This document shows positions 1-12,786 of a stretch of 64,000 bases of DNA, in pieces. Position 1 is the first letter of the stretch. Each line of letters begins with the position of its first letter. The notes beneath the pieces are model-generated. The model did no database searches. It was not told where the DNA came from and worked only from the letters and a program-made list of their open reading frames with translations. The stretch covers positions 4,523 through 68,522 of the forward strand of contig PLOR01000102.1 of NCBI GenBank assembly GCA_003142185.1. The letters run 5' to 3'. Made by a program: the position numbers and the translations under genes. This DNA is from Bryobacterales bacterium. Lineage in GTDB: Bacteria > Acidobacteriota > Terriglobia > Bryobacterales > Bryobacteraceae.

Positions 1-4010
<4,010 letters not shown>

Positions 4011-4074
4011 TCTATAACTCCTGACGGCCGGACAGCCAACGCAAAGGGACCGGGGCTATAAGCACAGAACCAAA

Positions 4075-4107
4075 GGCGCTCCCGGAGGCGAAACCTCTTG
4101 GAGCGCC
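4075..4107 (-). terminator. Candidate attenuator hairpin ahead of rpoB
   Basis: An 8-bp perfect stem (GGCGCTCC at 4075-4082 with GGAGCGCC at 4100-4107) with a further GAGG/CCTC pairing inside. Read on the minus strand, the direction of the operon, it is followed by a modest T-rich run (CTTTGGTTCT). It lies 65 bases before the rpoB start. In E. coli a partial terminator in the rplL-rpoB gap sets the ratio of L7/L12 to RNA polymerase. Position suggests the same role, but the T-tract is weak. Confidence 0.45.
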
Positions 4108-4373
4108 GAATGTATGAAAAAGGGCAGGGTGCGAACGGGCGTTGCGAAAGAACCAGCGATGACGCTTGCGCCCGGGGCCGGGCGGGTGCAGGAATCCTGA
4201 TGGCGCGAAACAGACAGAGATACCCTCTCGGCAGTTTCACGCGAACTGCAATTGAAGTGCCAGGATTCGGGAATCACTTTCTCCAATGGGAATCGAGTCC
4301 GCGGAATCGACAGCCCAACTACTTATACTAGCAAGACTTGCACCGGCAAGTCAAACCACAAAAACACGGGTAG

Positions 4374-4423
4374 CCCCGACGGCAAGCGCCGCGGGGCAAA
4401 CGCCGGAGGTTCACGCCTCCGGC
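4374..4423 (-). terminator. Hairpin pair just downstream of rplL
   Basis: Immediately after the rplL stop is an 8-bp stem with 6-base loop (GCCGGAGG 4402-4409 with CCTCCGGC 4416-4423). A second G/C stem (CCCCG 4374-4378 with CGGGG 4392-4396) follows in transcription order. No long T-run follows, so this is either a weak terminator or an RNA-processing or stability element limiting readthrough into rpoB. Confidence 0.35.
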
Positions 4424-4434
4424 CCCCGGAATTC

Positions 4435-4818
4435 TTACTTTACCTCGACGGTCGCACCGGCGTCGACGAACTTCTTCTTGATGGTCTCGGCTTCGTCCTT
4501 GCTGACGCCTTCCTTGACCGGCTTGGGCGCGCCATCCACCAGGTCCTTGGCTTCCTTCAGGCCCAGGCTGGTGACCTCGCGAACGGCCTTGATGACGTTA
4601 ATCTTGTTCGCGCCGACAGCCGTCAGAACCACGGTGAATTCGGTCTTCTCTTCAGCGGCCGGAGCAGCCGCTGCGCCTCCGCCGGCGCCCGCCATCATAA
4701 CCGGACCGGCCGCGGCGGCCGATACTCCCAGCTTTTCCTCGAGCAGCTTGACGAGCTGGGATGCCTCCAGCAAGGTCAGGCCTTGAATCTGTTCCGCAAT
4801 TGCGTTAATGTCCGCCAT
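4435..4818 (-). CDS. rplL: 50S ribosomal protein bL12 (L7/L12)
   Basis: 127 residues, the usual length. The protein forms the flexible ribosomal stalk that recruits translation GTPases and binds L10 as dimers. The N-terminal dimerisation part ([19 protein letters not shown]) is followed by an Ala/Gly hinge at about 36-55 and the factor-binding C-terminal domain, including the conserved [16 protein letters not shown] stretch. It lies 53 bases after rplJ and 424 bases before rpoB, in the usual rplJL-rpoB order. Confidence 0.97.
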   Translation of the reverse strand: MADINAIAEQIQGLTLLEASQLVKLLEEKLGVSAAAAGPVMMAGAGGGAAAAPAAEEKTEFTVVLTAVGANKINVIKAVREVTSLGLKEAKDLVDGAPKPVKEGVSKDEAETIKKKFVDAGATVEVK

Positions 4819-4871
4819 CTCTTGAACTCCTTAGAATCAAAAATCGCCGGCTCGGGCCGCGTGCCCGGCCC

Positions 4872-5399
4872 TTACGCCTGAAACTTGTTTTCCTTCACTC
4901 CCTGATCCACTACCACGGCCAGGTTGCGACCCACCGCCTGCATCACCGTCACCAACCGCTGGGCCGGAGCGTTGATCAGGTACAACAGCTTCGAAAAGAT
5001 CTGTTCCTTCGACGGCATGCTGGCCAGCTCGATGATGGCCCCCACGTCGATCGCCCGGCCTTCCACAATCCCCGCCTTGAAGGTGAACGAGGGGTTCGCC
5101 TTCGCATAGGTGGTCAGCGCCTTCGCCAGCGCCACTGGATCGTTGCTCGTGTAGGCGAGCGAGGTCATGCCGCGCAGGTTCTTGAGCACCGCTTCAGACG
5201 GCGTGCCCTGGGCCGCGATCTCGGCCAGGTTGTTCTTGATCACCCGGTACTTGCCGCCCGCGCCGCGCACCGCTTTGCGCAGTTCGAAATCCTGGTCCAC
5301 GCGCAGCTTTTCATAGCCGGTCACGAACAGGTTGCCGGACTGCTCCAGGTCCTGGTGCAGCGCGTCGATATCCTTCTTCTTCTCTGACTTCTTTTTCAT
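4872..5399 (-). CDS. rplJ: 50S ribosomal protein uL10
   Basis: 175 residues. This is the stalk base protein that anchors L7/L12 dimers to 23S rRNA. It starts MKKKSEKKKDIDALHQDLEQ and contains YRVIKNNLAEIA and GMTSLAYTSNDPVALAKAL, which match the L10 fold; the C-terminal helix that binds L12 follows. It begins 19 bases after rplA, so the spacer is too short to hold a conventional separate L10 leader; any autoregulation would have to act on the rplA-rplJ transcript. Confidence 0.96.
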   Translation of the reverse strand: MKKKSEKKKDIDALHQDLEQSGNLFVTGYEKLRVDQDFELRKAVRGAGGKYRVIKNNLAEIAAQGTPSEAVLKNLRGMTSLAYTSNDPVALAKALTTYAKANPSFTFKAGIVEGRAIDVGAIIELASMPSKEQIFSKLLYLINAPAQRLVTVMQAVGRNLAVVVDQGVKENKFQA

Positions 5400-5418
5400 G
5401 GAAACACCTGTCGGCGCT

Positions 5419-6129
5419 CTAACCCGCCGCCTTCACGCTGAACGGGGCGGTATCGACGGCAACGCCTGGCCCCATCGTGGAGCAGATGGTCGCGCTTCTC
5501 ACGTATTTACCCTTGGCTACCGCCGGCTTGGCCTTGATCACCGCCGTGATCAGGGTCGCGGCGTTCTCGACCAGCGCGGGCGTGGCGAAGCTGAGCTTCC
5601 CCACCGGCGCATGAATGATGCCGGTCTTATCCACGCGGAATTCCACCTTGCCGGCCTTGATTTCTTTGATTGCCTTCACCACGTCCACCGTCACGGTGCC
5701 GGTCTTGGGGTTCGGCATCAGGCCGCGCGGCCCCAGCACCTTGCCCAGCTTGCCGACCGAACGCATCATGTCCGGCGTGGCAATCACGGCGTCGAAATCC
5801 GTCCAGCTTTCCGACTGAATCTTGTTGACCATGTCCTCGCCGCCCACGAAGTCGGCGCCGGCCTCGGTTGCCTCGCGCTGCTTGTCGCCGCTGGCGATCA
5901 CCAGGACCGTCTTCGACTTGCCCAGCCCGTTCGGCATCAGCACCGTACCGCGCACCATCTGGTCGGCGTGCTTGGGGTCGACACCTAGCCGCAAGTGGAC
6001 CTCAACGGTCTCGTCGAACTTGGCGAACTTGATTTTCTGGATGAGCGTCACAGCCTCTTCAAGCTGGTATTCGCGGGTTTCCACCTGTTTTCTGGCGGAT
6101 TGATAGTGTTTGCCTGGTTTATGCGCCAT
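5419..6129 (-). CDS. rplA: 50S ribosomal protein uL1
   Basis: 236 residues, typical for L1, which forms the mobile L1 stalk that ejects E-site tRNA. Recognisable segments are [36 protein letters not shown] and [14 protein letters not shown]. It is the first gene of the rplA-rplJ-rplL-rpoB run. The usual rplK and nusG are not upstream: the preceding gene on this strand is a Fe-S carrier, after about 225 bases without a gene. Confidence 0.96.
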   Translation of the reverse strand: MAHKPGKHYQSARKQVETREYQLEEAVTLIQKIKFAKFDETVEVHLRLGVDPKHADQMVRGTVLMPNGLGKSKTVLVIASGDKQREATEAGADFVGGEDMVNKIQSESWTDFDAVIATPDMMRSVGKLGKVLGPRGLMPNPKTGTVTVDVVKAIKEIKAGKVEFRVDKTGIIHAPVGKLSFATPALVENAATLITAVIKAKPAVAKGKYVRSATICSTMGPGVAVDTAPFSVKAAG

Positions 6130-6253
6130 GTGACCTCATTGGTGCAAGCGGTTCGCTTTCCAAACAGACAAACGAACCTCCCACTGAGCCTTACGTTCGG
6201 GACATCCAGCAGTGTAGCAGATCGAAACCGGCCCGCGCAACTGGGGGTTGTGG

Positions 6254-6272
6254 GGCAGGTCCCCGACCTGCC
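6254..6272. repeat. Perfect palindrome GGCAGGTC-ccc-GACCTGCC
   Basis: An 8-bp perfect inverted repeat with a 3-base loop in the spacer between the Fe-S carrier gene and rplA. It is REP-like: short, GC-rich, intergenic and flanked by a G-run (GGGGGTTGTGG). It could also form a terminator-type hairpin for the Fe-S carrier transcript, but no T-tract follows on either strand. Confidence 0.5.
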
Positions 6273-6354
6273 AAGCGCCGGTTTCGTCTGACAACGATAA
6301 GCCGGCGGCAAGGCAACGCCGCTGGCGCAAACGTGCTGTTATCCCGGTCCGGCC

Positions 6355-6678
6355 TTATGCCTGGAAGGAGCTGCCGCAGCCGCAGGTAGATTTTACGTGC
6401 GGATTGTTAAATTTAAATCCGGCACCCTCCAGCGTCTCGACGTAGTCCACTTCGGCGCCGTCCAGATACAGCATGCTGGCCTGGTCGATGTAGACCTTCA
6501 GCCCGCCGAATTCGTACGTCTTGTCGAGCATATTGGGCTGGTTTTCGAACGCCATTGAGTAGCTGAAGCCGGAGCAACCCCCGCCTACAACCGCGATCCG
6601 CAGTCCGACCGGAGACGGAGACTGCGAGCTCATGATATCCTTCACCTTGCCGATGGCCTTTTCGGTTAGTTGCACCAT
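6355..6678 (-). CDS. erpA: A-type iron-sulfur carrier (IscA/ErpA family)
   Basis: 107 residues from ATG 6678, chosen because GAGGAG stands 9 bases before it; an in-frame GTG at 6705 lacks this. The protein carries and delivers Fe-S clusters. The three cysteines of the family are present: one in GGGCSGFSY and two in the C-terminal CGCG. The rest (LRIAVVGGGC, VYIDQASMLYLDGAEVDYV, FKFNNPHVKSTCGCG) matches HesB/IscA/ErpA. No iscS/iscU or suf genes adjoin, so ErpA versus IscA cannot be settled; the symbol is a best fit. Confidence 0.9.
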   Translation of the reverse strand: MVQLTEKAIGKVKDIMSSQSPSPVGLRIAVVGGGCSGFSYSMAFENQPNMLDKTYEFGGLKVYIDQASMLYLDGAEVDYVETLEGAGFKFNNPHVKSTCGCGSSFQA

Positions 6679-6929
6679 GCGTTTAGACTCCTCTGCGGGG
6701 CTCACCCCTGGTTGGTATTATACAAAAGCGAGCCGGGCGCTCTCCCTTGCACGCAGTTAGATGAGCCATCGGGCGGTTGGGTCGCGAGAAAATTTGGGGC
6801 GAGCGGGGGAATTCGGCCGGCGGCCCGCTAAAAGCGATGGTTTGGAACCACTGCCCCGCCATCTGGCAAACTAGTATTGACCCGTCTTATTTGAAACGCT
6901 TACCCCGCGCTTAACGTCGGAAGCCATGT

Positions 6930-7595
6930 ATGGAAGCGGCCACCGGCACTTTGACGATCCCGGGGTTCGGCAACAAGGTTGCGGCAAAGCCCAGAGTGGA
7001 CTATCAGAACACCCCGGAAGGCGTCCTGGTCAGCCGCGCGCAAGCCGGCGAAGAAGGAGCGTTCCGCGAAATCGTGGAGCGCTACCAGACCAAGGTATTC
7101 TCCATCATCCACGGCATCGTGCGCCAGCGCAATGACGTGGAAGACATTGCGCAGCAAGTATTTGCCAAAGTTTACGTTTCCATCCGGAATTTCGATTTCC
7201 GCAGTTCGCTGATCACCTGGATCTATAAAATCACGGTCAACGAGTGCTTCGATTACCTGCGCAAGCGCAAGGTGCGCAAGCTGGTTTACGAAAGCGATCT
7301 CAGCGAGGACGAAGTGCGGCGGGTGGAGAATTCCGAGCCCGCTGTGAACCGGCAGACACCGGCCGACACCAGCCTGTCGCAAAGGGACTACGTTGTGAAG
7401 CTCCTCACTAGGGTGTCCGAGGAGGAGCGCATGTTGTTGATGCTGAAAGAAGTGGAAGGTTACTCCGTGGAAGAGCTGGCGGAGAGAACCGGGATGAACG
7501 AAAACACCATCAAGGTGAAGCTTTTCCGCGCCCGCCAGAAATTGGTGAAGGCGGCACAGCGGTTGGACCGTCCGGCCGGCTTGACGGCAAGCTGA
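6930..7595 (+). CDS. ECF (sigma-70 family) RNA polymerase sigma factor
   Basis: 221 residues. Region 2 is clear (AFREIVERYQTKVFSIIHGI, then DVEDIAQQVFAKVY, with ITWIYKITVNECFDYLRKRK as region 2.4 and its basic end). Region 4 is an HTH at about 175-210 (GYSVEELAERTGMNENTIK VKLFRARQKL). It is the first gene of a plus-strand run with an anti-sigma gene 128 bases downstream. A GGAACC hexamer near 6845 could be an ECF-type -35 element for autoregulation, but I see no convincing -10. ECF factors of this kind usually answer envelope stress; the trigger is not visible. Confidence 0.93.
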   Translation: MEAATGTLTIPGFGNKVAAKPRVDYQNTPEGVLVSRAQAGEEGAFREIVERYQTKVFSIIHGIVRQRNDVEDIAQQVFAKVYVSIRNFDFRSSLITWIYKITVNECFDYLRKRKVRKLVYESDLSEDEVRRVENSEPAVNRQTPADTSLSQRDYVVKLLTRVSEEERMLLMLKEVEGYSVEELAERTGMNENTIKVKLFRARQKLVKAAQRLDRPAGLTAS

Positions 7596-7723
7596 GACCG
7601 GTGCGGGCGGTGTTTTTGGTTGGTATGAGGGCCTCCGAAGCGGGCTGGCCGCGACCCGGCAAGAAGACCCGCGGTGGGGCAGGATCTGGGCGCAGTATTG
7701 CAGGTTGGTAAGGGAAGAAAAGT

Positions 7724-8182
7724 ATGCACGCAGTAGTGATGGAGAGCCTCGAAGAGTACCTCTCCGGTCTGCTGGAGCCGGCGGTACGCCGGCGCATCGA
7801 AACCCATTTGAATGAGTGTGCAAGCTGCCGTGCCGGGATGGACGGCATGGCCGGCGTATCGCGTTTGTTTGGCGCCCTGCGGAGCCAGGAATGCGATCCG
7901 GCGCCGGGCTTTTATGCCCGTGTGGTGGAGCGGATCGAGACCACCAGCCCCGCGCCTTCCTTTGCCGGTCTTTTCGCGTTCGACTTGGTCTTTGCCAGAC
8001 GCCTGGCGTTTAGCTGCATGTTGACACTGGTGGTGTTGGGCAGCTTCCTGGTGTCGCGGGAGGTCGCTTACCGCGGCAGTTTCACGCCCGATGCGGTCTT
8101 GTCGCAAGACACCACTGCGGCATCCGGCAACGCACTGGCGCAGGACAACATGCTGCTTGCGCTGACGGCGTATGAACGCTAA
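7724..8182 (+). CDS. Anti-sigma factor with zinc finger (zf-HC2) and one membrane helix
   Basis: 152 residues. The N-terminal part has the HxxxCxxC zinc motif of anti-sigma factors (HLNECASC, about 28-35), which typically clamps the cognate ECF sigma. One transmembrane segment lies at about 92-113 (RRLAFSCMLTLVVLGSFLVS), leaving a roughly 40-residue outer tail. Its place after the ECF gene supports pairing with it. The next gene starts inside its last codons (11-base overlap), so they are probably translated together. Confidence 0.85.
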   Translation: MHAVVMESLEEYLSGLLEPAVRRRIETHLNECASCRAGMDGMAGVSRLFGALRSQECDPAPGFYARVVERIETTSPAPSFAGLFAFDLVFARRLAFSCMLTLVVLGSFLVSREVAYRGSFTPDAVLSQDTTAASGNALAQDNMLLALTAYER

Positions 8183-8546
8183 CTTGATCGAGAAGGCCGC
8201 CGCGAGCCGCGCCTGGAACCCCAAAGTGGCCGGCCTCACGGTGCTGACCCTGGTGTTTCTGTGCGGCATGGCCGCTGGCGCGCTGGTGATGCACCTGGGC
8301 TGGCACCAACACCTCCATCAGCCGGCCTTCGATACACCCGCCGGCCGTGCTCTCTACTTCGAAAGTCTGCGCAAGCAATTGGATCTGACGCCGGCACAAG
8401 CCGAGCAGATGCAGTCCATCCTCGGCGACTCCTGGCAGTATTACCGCACCGTGCTGAGCGACAGCAAGAACCGCATCGACCAGGTGCTCACCGAAGAGCA
8501 ACGGCGCAAGTTCGAGCGCATCCTGCAGGAAGCGCAGCGCCAGTAA
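8172..8546 (+). CDS. Spy/CpxP-like membrane-anchored periplasmic protein
   Basis: 124 residues. One N-terminal membrane helix (VAGLTVLTLVFLCGMAAGALV, split here as VAGLTVLTLV and FLCGMAAGAL) precedes a helical domain. Its LDLTPAQAEQMQSIL ... ILTEEQRRKFERIL-like pattern is that of Spy/CpxP and metal-sensing LTXXQ proteins, which act as periplasmic chaperones or sensors of envelope stress. Position behind a sigma/anti-sigma pair fits an envelope-stress circuit. A histidine cluster (HLGWHQHLHQ) next to the membrane helix could bind metal; that is inference. Confidence 0.7.
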   Translation: MNANLIEKAAASRAWNPKVAGLTVLTLVFLCGMAAGALVMHLGWHQHLHQPAFDTPAGRALYFESLRKQLDLTPAQAEQMQSILGDSWQYYRTVLSDSKNRIDQVLTEEQRRKFERILQEAQRQ

Positions 8547-8596
8547 GCTCGCCGCGCGCGTGCCAATGATTGACACGCCGGGCGCCGGTCGCGACA

Positions 8597-9145
8597 ATGG
8601 TTCTGCCGATGCGCCTTCATGGTTGGCTGTTAATACTGGTTCCGTTGTGCGCCGCATGCCTGGCTTCCTGCGTCGATCACACGTGGGAAGTTCGCACCTA
8701 CACCCTGGGGCAGAAAGTGAAGTTGGGGGATCTGACATACCTCGGCCTCGAGACGCAATGGTTTCCGGCGTTCGGCGAGGGCCCCGCAGCCCGCGCGGCG
8801 CAGAACCAATTTCTGCTGGTTCGGCTGAGTGTCAGCAACGGCGGCAACTCCGACGCGGCGGTGCCCAATTTTAACGTCGAAGACAGCACCGGGCGCCACT
8901 TTCCCGAACTGACCGACGGGGCCGGCGTGCCGGACTGGATCGGCGCGCTGCGCACGCTGGCGCCCGCCGATACGCTCGTCGGCAACGCCGTTTTTGACGT
9001 GCCTACCGGCCACTACACCCTGCACATTCTCGACGAAGACAGCCAGCACGAAGCGCGCCTCGACCTGCCGCTCAATTTTCAAAATGGTTCGGTCGAGGGT
9101 CCCGGCGTGGACCTGAGAACCGGGCCCGCCCCGGTCAAGAAGTAG
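8597..9145 (+). CDS. Secreted lipoprotein, DUF4352-like
   Basis: 182 residues from ATG 8597 (MVLPMRLHGWLLILVPLCAAC); an in-frame ATG at 8570 would only lengthen the signal peptide. A hydrophobic stretch followed by LCAAC/CLASC offers lipobox cysteines. The mature part (YTLGQKVKLGDLTYLGLETQ, FLLVRLSVSNGG, DTLVGNAVFDVP) has the beta-sandwich pattern of DUF4352/TRF2-like extracytoplasmic domains. It follows the Spy-like gene closely and is probably the fourth member of the sigma-factor operon. Function unknown. Confidence 0.7.
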   Translation: MVLPMRLHGWLLILVPLCAACLASCVDHTWEVRTYTLGQKVKLGDLTYLGLETQWFPAFGEGPAARAAQNQFLLVRLSVSNGGNSDAAVPNFNVEDSTGRHFPELTDGAGVPDWIGALRTLAPADTLVGNAVFDVPTGHYTLHILDEDSQHEARLDLPLNFQNGSVEGPGVDLRTGPAPVKK

Positions 9146-9241
9146 GCACAGCGTCAATTCCGGGGAATCGTTTGCATGCAACCCGCCGCAAAAAACAGGC
9201 TGTGAACTGGCCTGGCCGGCGAGAGGACTTAGAATTGAATT

Positions 9242-10456
9242 ATGTGGGCCACGCTGGCCGTCCTCTTATTGCTGGTGCAGTCGTCCGACCACGCGGCCGA
9301 AGGGCTGAAGGCGCTGGGGAGCGGCGAGTATGAAACCGCCGCCGAGGCGTTTCGCAAAGCCGTGGCGGCGGACCCCTCCGATTACAGCGCTCATTTCAAC
9401 CTGGCGCTGGCTTACGGGTTTCTGGCGCGCGACGAGGATGGGATTGCGGAATACCGCAGGACGCTGGAGTTGAAGCCCGGCCTGTACGAAGCCGAGCTCA
9501 ACTGCGGCATGCTGCTGCTGCGGCGGAAGGATGCGGGCGCGCAGGCGTTGCTCGAAGCGGCCGCCGCACAGAAGCCCGGCGAATTCCGGCCGCGCTACTA
9601 CCTGGCGGAAGCCGAGGCGCAGGCAGACGCTTTCGATCGCGCCGAAGCCAGCTACCGCAGGGCCATCGAGCTGGATCCGAAGTCCGCCGCCGCCGAATCC
9701 GGCCTGGGCCGGTTGCTGGCGCGCGAGGGCAAGCTGGCGGACGCGGCGCCGCATTACCGCCAGGCTGCCTCGCTCGACCCCAAGTACCGGAGCTGGATGC
9801 TGGAGTTGGCCGGCGCACTCGAAAAAGCGCATCAGCCCGCCGAGGCGGCCGCCATCTATCGCGATTTCGCCGACGATCCCGCGGCGCAGGCGCACCTCGG
9901 CCAGTTGCTGCTCGATGGTAAACAATACACCGAGGCCGTGCCGGTTCTCGAAACCGCATACGCCAGCGAGCCGTCCACAACTAATGCCGTGGCCCTGGGG
10001 ATGGCATACGTATTTTCCGGTCAACCCGCCAAGGCGGCGCCGCTGCTCCAAAAGGCGGTGGCCGCCGACCCCGCCAACTTCGAGTTGCGCATGGTATATG
10101 GCCGCGCCTTGCGCGATGCACGGCAATTCCCGCTTGCCGGCGCGCAATTCGCCGAAGCCGGCAAACTCAAGCCGAACGCCATCGAGGCGTGGCGCGAGTT
10201 GGGCGACGCGCTATATATGGCCGGAGACCTGACGCGGGCGCTCGAAGCTTTCGACCACGCCCGCCAGTTGGGCGAGAACACCGCGGGCCTCGCCTTTATG
10301 CGGGCCATCGTTCTGGATAAGATGCGCCAGTTGAAGCCGGCGCTCGAAGCCTACGAGCAATTTCTCGAGCTGAGCCAGGGCAAGCACCCCGACCAGGAAT
10401 TTCAGGCGCGGCAGAGAGTGCGCATCATCCGCCACCAGTTGGAGGCACATCGATGA
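9242..10456 (+). CDS. Exported tetratricopeptide-repeat protein
   Basis: 404 residues. A short signal peptide (MWATLAVLLLLVQSSDHAAEG) is followed by TPR repeats nearly to the end, for example YETAAEAFRKAVAADPSDYS, FDRAEASYRRAIELDPKSAA and KAAPLLQKAVAADPANFE. TPR arrays act as protein-binding scaffolds; no enzymatic domain is visible. Its stop codon overlaps the start of the next gene by 4 bases, and that gene overlaps the third, so all three are one translational unit. Confidence 0.85.
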   Translation: MWATLAVLLLLVQSSDHAAEGLKALGSGEYETAAEAFRKAVAADPSDYSAHFNLALAYGFLARDEDGIAEYRRTLELKPGLYEAELNCGMLLLRRKDAGAQALLEAAAAQKPGEFRPRYYLAEAEAQADAFDRAEASYRRAIELDPKSAAAESGLGRLLAREGKLADAAPHYRQAASLDPKYRSWMLELAGALEKAHQPAEAAAIYRDFADDPAAQAHLGQLLLDGKQYTEAVPVLETAYASEPSTTNAVALGMAYVFSGQPAKAAPLLQKAVAADPANFELRMVYGRALRDARQFPLAGAQFAEAGKLKPNAIEAWRELGDALYMAGDLTRALEAFDHARQLGENTAGLAFMRAIVLDKMRQLKPALEAYEQFLELSQGKHPDQEFQARQRVRIIRHQLEAHR

Positions 10457-10899
10457 CGCGCGGCTGGTGGGTGGCGTTGGTGGCGCTGGCGTGGATGACC
10501 GGCGGCGCCCGCGCGGACGACTTGGCGCAGGCGCGCGCCGAGCCGAACCTGGAAAAGCGCGCGCGGCTGGCCCTGGCCGAATCGGACGCGGCGCTGGTGG
10601 CCGCCCGCTCCGATTACCAAAAAGGAGACACTGATCGGGTGGCGGCCGACGTTGCGAAAATCGTCGATTCCGTGGATCTGGCCTTTCTCTCGCTTAACCA
10701 GACGGGCAAGGACCCCCGCAAGAGTTCCCGCTGGTTCAAGTACGCCGAGATCCAGACACGCGGCCTGCTCCGCAAGCTAGACACCTTTGAGCGGGACATG
10801 AATTTCGCGGACCGCCCCGTGCTCGAGAAAGCCAAAACCGAGGTGCAGCAGGTGCACGACAAGCTGCTGCTGGGACTGATGGAGGGCAAACCAAAATGA
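10453..10899 (+). CDS. Exported protein of unknown function
   Basis: 148 residues. A signal peptide ([21 protein letters not shown]) is followed by a helical, charged body with [19 protein letters not shown] and [20 protein letters not shown] do not recognise the family. It overlaps the TPR gene and the next gene by 4 bases each, so it belongs to a three-gene exported set. Helical pairing with the next protein, which has a related composition, is possible but unproven. Confidence 0.65.
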   Translation: MTRGWWVALVALAWMTGGARADDLAQARAEPNLEKRARLALAESDAALVAARSDYQKGDTDRVAADVAKIVDSVDLAFLSLNQTGKDPRKSSRWFKYAEIQTRGLLRKLDTFERDMNFADRPVLEKAKTEVQQVHDKLLLGLMEGKPK

Positions 10900-11603
10900 A
10901 GACCCTGACGTGCTCGGTTTCGATCGCCTTGCTGCTGGCGGCGGCCGGCGTAGCGCAGCAGCGGCGCGATTTTCTTTCGACCGACGAGGCGGATCAGATC
11001 CGCGAGGCCCAGGAACCGAATCAGCGTCTGGCCCTCTATGCCGGCTTTGCCCGCCAGCGCGTCGACCTGGCGAAGAATCTGCTCGGCAAGGAGAAGCCCG
11101 GCCGCTCGATTCTGATTCACGATGCGCTCGACGACTACAACCGGATTATCGATGCGCTCGACGATGTTGCCGACGATGCGCTGCACCGCAAGATTGACAT
11201 TACCGAGGGGCTCAGGCTCGTCGCCGGCGCCGAGAGCGAACTACTGCCCGCCCTGCACAGGATTCAAGACAGCCACCCCAGGGACGCGGATCGCTTCGAT
11301 TTCGCTCTCAAGGACGCCATCGACACCACCAGCGACAGCCTGGAACTGGCGCGGGAAGACATGGGGCAGCGCGAGCACGCCGTGGAAACGCGCGAGGAGA
11401 AGGACAAGAAGGCCTTGGAAGACGCCATGTCGCCGGCCGAGCGCAAAGCCAAACAGGCAGCCGATCAAAAGGCCGACGCGGAGGAACAAAAGCGGAAGCC
11501 GCCTACCCTCTACCGCCCCGGTGAAAAGCCTGGCGACAAATTCCCCGACGCCGCAACCGACAAGACCGGTAAAAAGGATACCGGCGACGACAAGCAGAAC
11601 TGA
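10896..11603 (+). CDS. Exported, highly charged protein of unknown function
   Basis: 235 residues. A signal peptide ([21 protein letters not shown]) precedes a helical region (residues 30-140) and a lysine/aspartate-rich low-complexity tail (about 150-235: [34 protein letters not shown]). The tail resembles a flexible linker or cell-wall contact. It is the last member of the overlapping TPR operon. No enzymatic motif seen. Confidence 0.65.
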   Translation: MKTLTCSVSIALLLAAAGVAQQRRDFLSTDEADQIREAQEPNQRLALYAGFARQRVDLAKNLLGKEKPGRSILIHDALDDYNRIIDALDDVADDALHRKIDITEGLRLVAGAESELLPALHRIQDSHPRDADRFDFALKDAIDTTSDSLELAREDMGQREHAVETREEKDKKALEDAMSPAERKAKQAADQKADAEEQKRKPPTLYRPGEKPGDKFPDAATDKTGKKDTGDDKQN

Positions 11604-11727
11604 GGATCGGCGTGATCGGCCGTGACGAAGCGGCCCGAGTCCAATAAAACATTACTGGATCTTCTTGTTGCCGTATGGTAGGTTTTTAGGCGGAGCTATC
11701 AGATAGCCGTAAAGAGGAGGAACTGGA

Positions 11728-12618
11728 GTGAAGCGTTCATGGAGTGCCATTCTGCGAGTGGCGTGCGGTCTGTTGGTTGTGGCTTGGGCGGCATTTTCGC
11801 TGGTCGGCCCGCTGATCAATGGAAACTTTGCAACCGGCGACCTGACTGGATGGAATACGTTGGGGAGCGCATCCGTAGTCGGGACGCAAGGCAATATCGT
11901 TCCGACAACCGGAAGCTTCCAGGCGCAGATCGGAAGCGGTAACGATAGCGAGGTCGCCAGTGTGGTTCCCGCCTTCGGGTTTGCCAAGCCCGGTTCAGTC
12001 CACCGGAGCGCTCGCCCCGCACGGCCCGCGGTGAGCCATTCTGGGAATCAGTCATCCAGTGACCCCAACTTCGCCGATGTAGCGGAAGCCACGCTGGAAA
12101 CCACTCTGAACTTGCCGGCCGGCGCGATTGCGACCGCCCTGCCAAACAACTTTGCGCCCACTTTCGGCTCCGCGATCTATCAGACTTTTTCCGCGACGGC
12201 CGGCGCCACGCTCTCCTTCCACTGGAACTTCGCGACGAACGAAGAGATTCCAACGCAATGGGACGCCGCGCTCTACAGCCTGCAATCAGGCTCAAACCCG
12301 GCGCAAGTATTTGAGCTGGCCGATACCACGCAGTCCAGCGTTTTGACCGTGGCTGGCACCGGGGCCAATCCTTTCGCCATCATGACAGGTTACAAAACCG
12401 CAACCGTGGTCCTGCCGAGCACCGGAGCATACACGGTCGGGTTCATCTCGATGCAGACAGGGGATAATTCGGTCGCCTCCGCCACCTATATCGGCAACGT
12501 GCAGGCCAGCGGATCGTCCTCACCGACGCCGGCTCCCGCTGCGTGGTCTCTAGGACTACTGGGATTGGGATTCATCGCGATCTATTCCGGCGTGCGCAGA
12601 TTACGCCGGGCTATGTAA
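11728..12618 (+). CDS. Secreted surface protein with PEP-CTERM-like anchor
   Basis: 296 residues from GTG 11728, which has GAGGAGG 7 bases upstream. The N-terminal signal helix (SAILRVACGLLVVAWAAFSL) precedes a beta-rich choice-of-anchor-type domain (NGNFATGDLTGWNTLGSASV, FSATAGATLSFHWNFATNEE). The C-terminal end is a Pro/Ala linker, one hydrophobic helix (WSLGLLGLGFIAIYSGV) and a basic tail (RRLRRAM). This is the tripartite layout recognised by exosortase in PEP-CTERM proteins, though the literal PEP is PAPAAW here. No exosortase gene is in the window. Confidence 0.72.
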   Translation: MKRSWSAILRVACGLLVVAWAAFSLVGPLINGNFATGDLTGWNTLGSASVVGTQGNIVPTTGSFQAQIGSGNDSEVASVVPAFGFAKPGSVHRSARPARPAVSHSGNQSSSDPNFADVAEATLETTLNLPAGAIATALPNNFAPTFGSAIYQTFSATAGATLSFHWNFATNEEIPTQWDAALYSLQSGSNPAQVFELADTTQSSVLTVAGTGANPFAIMTGYKTATVVLPSTGAYTVGFISMQTGDNSVASATYIGNVQASGSSSPTPAPAAWSLGLLGLGFIAIYSGVRRLRRAM

Positions 12619-12786
12619 GGCTCCGCCGGCGGCTGAACTCATGCGCCGCGCCCAGGTCCTTTTTTTCATATTCTCCGCAATCCTGTCGGTCCATGCGGGA
12701 CAATTGCCCTCTGGTCGCCGCTCCGATCAGAGCCGCGACCGTCAGGGAGCGGTTTCTCAATAGCATCGAATTCTACGGTCATGGTA

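Larger units (their letters stand above)
4011..4434. other. rplL-rpoB spacer, no gene
   Basis: This 424-base spacer between the rplL stop and the rpoB start holds hairpins (4374-4423 and 4075-4107, listed separately) and no convincing coding sequence. The small ORFs here lack ribosome binding sites and family likeness. Confidence 0.7.
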
